Of a stretch of DNA of 64,000 nucleotides, positions 60,373-64,000 are shown one piece after another (positions within the stretch are counted from its first letter, which is position 1; each line of letters starts with the position of its first letter). The stretch covers positions 186,001-250,000 of the forward strand of contig NZ_JABWTK010000003.1 of the NCBI RefSeq assembly GCF_020071995.1, given 5' to 3'. The notes beneath the pieces were generated by a model, which did no database searches, was not told the DNA's origin, and was given only the letters and a program-made list of their open reading frames with translations. The position numbers were made by a program, and so were the translations under genes. The stretch is from Planococcus chinensis (GTDB taxonomy: Bacteria; Bacillota; Bacilli; Bacillales_A; Planococcaceae).

Positions 60373-60507
60373 ATGAATCAAACTGGTAAGCGCATGACAG
60401 AATGTCAGGAATATCTTTACATTCTTCATGGCGTTACTTTCACAAAATCCATGCACGGGACAAATCTGTCCTTTTTTAGACAATCGCATGAAGTGAAAAA
60501 CCAGTGA
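60373..60507 (+). CDS. Leader peptide of the ABC-F gene, 44 residues
   Basis: A 44-codon open frame starts at an ATG after AAAGGAGGTGGG, a near-perfect ribosome site. It contains HGTNLSFFRQ within a terminator-like hairpin at 60457-60477. Such short leader genes before antibiotic-responsive ABC-F genes control attenuation: a drug-stalled ribosome on the leader frees the main gene. No similarity to a known peptide is claimed. Its coding region overlaps sequences that can pair with the region just before the attenuator. Confidence 0.75.
   Translation: MNQTGKRMTECQEYLYILHGVTFTKSMHGTNLSFFRQSHEVKNQ
60457..60477 (+). promoter_or_regulatory. Hairpin inside the leader frame
   Basis: GGACA / TGTCC stem, loop AATC, followed by six T. 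It resembles a small terminator but lies inside a translated region. Its bases AAATCTGT (60462-60469) can also pair with ACAGATTT (60525-60532), giving an alternative structure. Confidence 0.55.
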
Positions 60508-60536
60508 GAGACATCTGCCTACAAACAGATTTACGT

Positions 60537-60566
60537 AAAGGCATGCGTCTGCGCATGCCTTTTTTG
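60537..60566 (+). terminator. Attenuator terminator before the ABC-F gene
   Basis: AGGCATGCG pairs with CGCATGCCT around TCTG and runs into TTTTTT, 38 bases upstream of the ABC-F start. Intrinsic termination here would keep the gene off unless the leader structure changes. Confidence 0.8.
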
Positions 60567-60603
60567 TATTGCACGCGTCTCTTCTAACGAAAGGGAGAGA
60601 ACC

Positions 60604-62238
60604 ATGATTATTAGCCAATTCCAGCACATTATGTGCCATTTTGCCAACCAGAAATTATTCAATCACATTAAAGGGGAAATTGCCGAAGACCAGCGCATCG
60701 GGCTAGTCGGCAGAAACGGGGAAGGAAAGACGACTTTGCTGAATGTCCTGGCTGGGAACCTGCAGCCGACTGAAGGCGCTGTTACTTGGAAAAAAGGCTG
60801 TGCCATCGGCTTGTTGCAGCAATCACCTGACGAGAATGGTGAACAGACGGTCCATTGCCTGCTGCGAGCAGTTTTTTCAGAGTTGCTTGCGCTTCAGCGG
60901 CAGCTCGAAGAAATGGAACAGCAAATGGGAAGTGCAGCTCCGGAAACCATAGAACGGCTGCTGCAGCGCTACGGTGTGCTGCAGGATGATTTTATTCAGC
61001 GGGGCGGCTACGATATTGAAGTGAAGATCGATCAGATTCTGAATGGTTTGAAAATCAAATCCTTAAAAGACGAACGATGGGGGCATCTAAGCGGAGGCGA
61101 ACGCACAAAAGTCGGATTGGCCAAACTGCTGTTGCAGGAGCCGGATTTGCTGCTGCTCGATGAGCCGACCAACCACTTGGACTTAGAAGCCATTGAATGG
61201 CTTGGTTCGTTTATCAGCCATTATAAAGGGACAATTGTGCTGGTTTCGCATGACCGCTATTTCCTGGATGAAACCGTCACGCAGATTTGGGAGTTGGATC
61301 AAGGCGATTTGATTCAGTATATCGGCAATTACTCGGCCTATGTAAAAGAACGCGAAGCCCGTCTGCTGATCGAGTTCCAGCAGTATCAGGACCAGCAAAA
61401 GAAAATCAAAAAAATGAAAGAAACCATCAAACGGCTGAAAGAGTGGGCAAACCGGGCGAATCCGCCGAATGCGGGCATGCACCGCCAGGCGAAAAGCATT
61501 GAGAAGGCTTTGGCACGGATTGAATTGCTCGACCGCCCCGTCCTTTCCAAAAAACAAATGGCGCTCGATTTCCAGATGGAGGACCGCAGCGGAAAAGATG
61601 TAGTCCGAATGGAAGGAGTTTGGAAAGGCTACGGAGAACGGATCTTGTTCCACGAATTGGATTTGCATGTCCGTTTCCGGGAGCGTGTTGCCATTGTCGG
61701 TTCCAATGGTACAGGAAAGACCACACTTTTAAATTTAATCATGAAGACGGACGTGCCGGATGCTGGGGAAATAAAGCTGGGCAATGGATTGTCTATCGGT
61801 TATTTGTCCCAGCACACCTTGGAAATGGACAACAACCGGACTGTTCTGGATGAATTCCGGGATGTCGTGCCTGTCTCGGAATACGAAGCCCGTCCGTTGC
61901 TGGCAAAATTCCTTTTTTTCGGCAATATGGTGTTTCAGCCGGTGCGCCAGCTTAGCGGAGGAGAGCGAATGCGCCTCCGGCTTGCCCAATTGATGCACAT
62001 GAACCACAATTTGCTGATTTTGGACGAACCGACCAACCATTTGGATTTAGAAGCCAAAGAAGTGATGGAAGAAGCGCTCGCCAACTTTCCGGGCACCATT
62101 ATTTCAGTTTCACATGACCGCTATTTTCTCGACAAGCTGTTTCCGGTAACCTACTGGCTGCACAATCAAGCGATTGAGCGTTTTGAAGGGAATTATTCAT
62201 TCGCTAAAGAAAAAAAGCAAGCCATCGGTGCCGTTTGA
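60604..62238 (+). CDS. ABC-F family ATPase, probable antibiotic-resistance/ribosome protection type
   Basis: 544 residues with two ABC domains and no membrane segment. Walker A motifs are GRNGEGKTT and GSNGTGKTT, signatures LSGGERTKVGLAK and LSGGERMRLRLAQ, and both Walker B sites end in DEPTNHLD. The linker between them is long, basic and helical (KIKKMKETIKRLKEWANRA), as in ribosome-binding ABC-F proteins that dislodge drugs from the 50S subunit. The leader and attenuator upstream are the arrangement of drug-induced members such as vmlR, vga and msr. Which drugs it answers to is unknown. Ribosome site GGGAGAG. Confidence 0.88.
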   Translation: MIISQFQHIMCHFANQKLFNHIKGEIAEDQRIGLVGRNGEGKTTLLNVLAGNLQPTEGAVTWKKGCAIGLLQQSPDENGEQTVHCLLRAVFSELLALQRQLEEMEQQMGSAAPETIERLLQRYGVLQDDFIQRGGYDIEVKIDQILNGLKIKSLKDERWGHLSGGERTKVGLAKLLLQEPDLLLLDEPTNHLDLEAIEWLGSFISHYKGTIVLVSHDRYFLDETVTQIWELDQGDLIQYIGNYSAYVKEREARLLIEFQQYQDQQKKIKKMKETIKRLKEWANRANPPNAGMHRQAKSIEKALARIELLDRPVLSKKQMALDFQMEDRSGKDVVRMEGVWKGYGERILFHELDLHVRFRERVAIVGSNGTGKTTLLNLIMKTDVPDAGEIKLGNGLSIGYLSQHTLEMDNNRTVLDEFRDVVPVSEYEARPLLAKFLFFGNMVFQPVRQLSGGERMRLRLAQLMHMNHNLLILDEPTNHLDLEAKEVMEEALANFPGTIISVSHDRYFLDKLFPVTYWLHNQAIERFEGNYSFAKEKKQAIGAV

Positions 62239-62278
62239 CGGAGAATGTGAAAGCGGCAACTTATCACAAGACAAAAAT

Positions 62279-62313
62279 AAAACAGCTTATCCGACAAGGG
62301 GATAAGCTGTTTT
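62279..62313. terminator. Bidirectional terminator (ABC-F gene / HxlR gene)
   Basis: AAAACAGCTTATCC pairs with GGATAAGCTGTTTT around GACAAGG, between the converging genes. Confidence 0.9.
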
Positions 62314-62644
62314 ATTTCGTTTCGACCGTTTCAATCGGTTCTATCCAAACTTGCGACCAGTTTTGGATTTCATCCATTACCGGCTTTAATGAAAAACCTT
62401 TTTCGGTCAACTCGTATTCAATCCGGACAGGCGTTTCGGGATAGACGGTGCGCGTAACGAGACCCTGTGCTTCCAGATTTTTTAATCGTTCTGACAAGAG
62501 ACGGCCGCTGATGCCGATGACTTCAGTTAAATGGCTAAAACGTTGAGGTCCAGATAAAAGCTGATAAATGATCAACCCGGTCCAACGCTGGCTGAGAAGC
62601 GAAATTGCACTTTCAAAACGGGGACAAATGACGGATGTGTCCAT
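62312..62644 (-). CDS. HxlR/DUF24 family regulator with N-terminal redox-type cysteine (CatR/YodB-like)
   Basis: 110 residues, winged helix of HxlR type: RWTGLIIYQLLSGPQRFSHLTEVIGISGRLLSERLKNLE. Cys7 (ICPRFESA) lies at the place of the single conserved N-terminal Cys that quinone- and diamide-sensing YodB and CatR use in Bacillus. It is divergent from a catE-like gene and probably represses it through TTAC-N5-GTAA. The ATG at 62644 follows AAAGGAG. The role is inferred from these features. Confidence 0.88.
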   Translation of the reverse strand: MDTSVICPRFESAISLLSQRWTGLIIYQLLSGPQRFSHLTEVIGISGRLLSERLKNLEAQGLVTRTVYPETPVRIEYELTEKGFSLKPVMDEIQNWSQVWIEPIETVETK

Positions 62645-62706
62645 TCTTATCACTCCTTTTTTATATAATAGCACAAAACCAGTGTGGAATAAAAGAATAA
62701 GGTTAC

Positions 62707-62735
62707 TTGACATATATAACTTCCTTTAATATAAT
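62707..62735 (+). promoter_or_regulatory. Consensus sigma-A promoter of the catE-like gene
   Basis: Perfect TTGACA (62707-62712), 17-base spacer and perfect TATAAT (62730-62735). Such a strong promoter would need repression. Confidence 0.85.
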
Positions 62736-62737
62736 TG

Positions 62738-62752
62738 GTTACATAAAGTAAC
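62738..62752. promoter_or_regulatory. TTAC-N5-GTAA operator at the catE-like promoter
   Basis: GTTAC-ATAAA-GTAAC is a perfect inverted repeat directly after the -10 box, covering the predicted start site. It matches the TTAC-N5-GTAA operator reported for Bacillus CatR, as I recall it. Confidence 0.7.
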
Positions 62753-62773
62753 TAAAGAAAAGAGGCCATCAAA

Positions 62774-63625
62774 ATGAATTTTCATACAAAACCGGTCACA
62801 TACGTAGGCGAAGTTGGGTTAAAGGTATTGGATTTAAAAGAAATGACGCGTTTCTATAAAGAAGTAATTGGATTTGAAGTATTGAAAGAAACGGAAAGTG
62901 CAACGGTTTTAGGGGCAGGCGGCCAAGCTTTGCTGAAGCTGGAAGCTGTCGAAGGCTTAGCGCTGAAGCAAGATCGCTACGCAGGGCTTTACCATTTCGC
63001 AATCCTATTGCCAGACCGAAAAGAGTTGGCGAAAATACTTATCCATCTTCACAATTCAGGAATCCGTTTAGGTTCTTCCGATCATCTAGTCAGTGAAGCG
63101 TTGTACTTGAGCGACCCGGAAGGCAATGGCATTGAAATCTACCGGGACCGGGAGCCGGAGGAGTGGAACTGGAACGGCGGCCAAGTAGATATGGCAGTTG
63201 ATCCAATCGATGCGCAAGGGCTTGTCCAAACTGCCCAGGAAGCCGGAGAAGTTTGGCAAGGCATGCCTGCAGGCACGGTTATGGGACATATTCACCTTCA
63301 TGTTTCAAACTTGCAGGAAGCCCAAAAATTTTACGTCGATGGGCTGGGATTTGAAATCGTCACTTCCATGGGCGGCCAGGCACTGTTTCTTGCCGACCAG
63401 AAATACCATCACCATATCGGCTTGAACGTCTGGAACGGAATCGGCATACCGGCCTTACCGGAAAAAGAGGCTGGTTTGAATTACTATACACTTGTTTTGG
63501 AAGATGAAGAAAAACGCAGCCGTTTGGCGGAACACCTTCAAACCATGGACGTAGAAATTACAGAACACGAAAACTACTTGGAAACAACCGACCCATCCGG
63601 AAACCACATCCGCTTGACGGTTTAA
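62774..63625 (+). CDS. catE: VOC family extradiol dioxygenase (CatE-like)
   Basis: 283 residues made of two vicinal-oxygen-chelate domains (about 8-130 and 160-283). The metal ligands of catechol 2,3-dioxygenase fit: His in MGHIHLHVSNL, His in HHHIGLNVWNG, Glu within the C-terminal domain. It resembles Bacillus CatE (YfiE), which cleaves catechol to detoxify quinone-forming phenols. AAAAGAGG precedes the ATG. The divergent HxlR regulator and operator support control by electrophiles. No CatD-like gene is adjacent. Confidence 0.87.
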   Translation: MNFHTKPVTYVGEVGLKVLDLKEMTRFYKEVIGFEVLKETESATVLGAGGQALLKLEAVEGLALKQDRYAGLYHFAILLPDRKELAKILIHLHNSGIRLGSSDHLVSEALYLSDPEGNGIEIYRDREPEEWNWNGGQVDMAVDPIDAQGLVQTAQEAGEVWQGMPAGTVMGHIHLHVSNLQEAQKFYVDGLGFEIVTSMGGQALFLADQKYHHHIGLNVWNGIGIPALPEKEAGLNYYTLVLEDEEKRSRLAEHLQTMDVEITEHENYLETTDPSGNHIRLTV

Positions 63626-63628
63626 CAA

Positions 63629-63916
63629 AGAAAAGTGGAAGCGCCTGTCCAGCCCCGACAAGCGCTGGAGGATTTGAAAGCCATGGCGCTTCTTAGCCAT
63701 GGATTCACAGCCGAAGCGACCTCGAGGGGCTAGGCGCTGCAGCTGGACAAAGAAGAAAAGCGGAAGCGGCCGTTAAGGTTCGACGGGCATAAGACAGAGC
63801 GGCGAAGCGGCGTTCTGTGCCGCACAGCCGAAATGGCTTATGACCCGAGGACCTGGCCGCTACAGCTGGACAAGAAAAGCGGAGGCGCCTGTCCAGCCCC
63901 GACAAGCACTGGATCC
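63629..63916. repeat. Three tandem palindromic repeats, AAAAGCGGA...CAGCTGGACAAG type
   Basis: Unit 1 (63629-63750) and unit 2 (about 63751-63873) each start GAAAAGYGGAAGCG and end CAGCTGGACAA; their halves are complementary, giving long stem-loops. Unit 3 (63873-63916) is only a left end and stops near TGGATCC. No coding frame is likely. The family appears to be a widespread Bacillales intergenic repeat, from memory. Confidence 0.8.
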
Positions 63917-63936
63917 TTAAAGCATTTTTAAATACG

Positions 63937-63968
63937 AAAAGCCGGCTCTAATTTGAGCCGGCTTTTTC
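63937..63968 (+). terminator. Terminator hairpin after the triple repeat
   Basis: AAAAGCCGGCTC pairs with GAGCCGGCTTTTT around TAATTT. It may end the catE transcript about 310 bases after its stop. The rest of the window to 64000 shows no feature. Confidence 0.82.
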
Positions 63969-64000
63969 CGTGGATGGAGAAGTTCGTTCGCAACTGGCAT

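Noticed and set aside
1..64000. tRNA, rRNA, CRISPR, transposase, integrase or phage genes
   Set aside because: None were seen. No recognisable tRNA cloverleaf or rRNA segment was noticed by eye, and all the larger proteins belong to ordinary chromosomal families.

Overview
The window reads as chromosomal DNA of a low-to-mid G+C Bacillota, most likely a Planococcaceae member (Planococcus/Planomicrobium/Sporosarcina type). The reasons are strong GGAGG ribosome sites, frequent GTG/TTG starts, gene families shared with Bacillus (ypsA, ytoQ, sbcDC, bpsAB, cstA, YumC-type reductase, SLH protein, catE with an HxlR regulator), and sigma-B, CcpA, CodY and HxlR sites of Bacillus type. The genus is an inference. 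I see no rRNA, tRNA, CRISPR array, transposase or phage gene.

Layout. 1-1158: the end of an ABC exporter whose permease carries a frameshift. 1340-3766: MHYT-PAS-GGDEF-EAL protein. 4120-9884: catalase-like protein, glutamate dehydrogenase, BCCT transporter, YpsA, threonine-dehydratase-like enzyme. 9955-10107: small stress-type gene. 10289-19611: ten-gene acyl-CoA catabolic operon (SDR, TetR, 3-hydroxyacyl-CoA dehydrogenase, enoyl-CoA hydratase, thioesterase, APH-like kinase, acyl-CoA dehydrogenase, quinone-oxidoreductase-like MDR, MBL hydrolase, PanE-like reductase) behind a cre site and a palindromic operator. 19720-24113: cstA, a CC-tailed small protein, an ArsA-type ATPase, an MDR enzyme and a DUF4870 protein. 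24324-30408: ytoQ, WYL-like protein, sbcDC and two membrane proteins. 30945-39610: CoA-transferase, MarR with MFS, hydratase, TrhA, DUF1836, YqxD-type protein, SLH protein, DJ-1/PfpI protein, and a GDPD gene broken by a stop. 39739-43428: YflT-type stress protein, bpsA-bpsB, a small anchored protein, AI-2E-type permease. 43544-46854: polar amino-acid ABC transporter with two paralogous binding lipoproteins. 47027-52070: ppiB, atypical SDR, ferredoxin-NADP reductase, second BCCT transporter, LysM-3D wall protein. 52641-56955: membrane protein, then a Tat-exported dehydrogenase pair with its own tatA-tatC. 57128-63625: GNAT, GrpB-family, Nudix, small stress protein, CorA, coiled-coil protein, an ABC-F gene behind a leader peptide and attenuator, and an HxlR/catE divergent pair.

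Regulation is unusually readable. Six sigma-B-like promoters (GTTTAA-N12-14-GGGTAT type) precede the catalase-like gene, two small hydrophilic proteins, the YflT gene, an anchored small protein and the Tat dehydrogenase operon, which suggests a stress-survival cluster. There is a full-consensus cre site, a 14/15 CodY box, a TTAC-N5-GTAA operator at catE, and an attenuator before the ABC-F gene.

The most unusual structures are two repeat islands (30386-30845 and 52132-52634). Each is bracketed by an exact 28-31-nt duplication of a terminator hairpin with related inverted motifs just inside, as if a non-autonomous element had inserted into terminators. Two sets of 21-nt-period repeats (24180, 46941) and a triple palindromic repeat (63629-63916) lie between genes or beside terminators.
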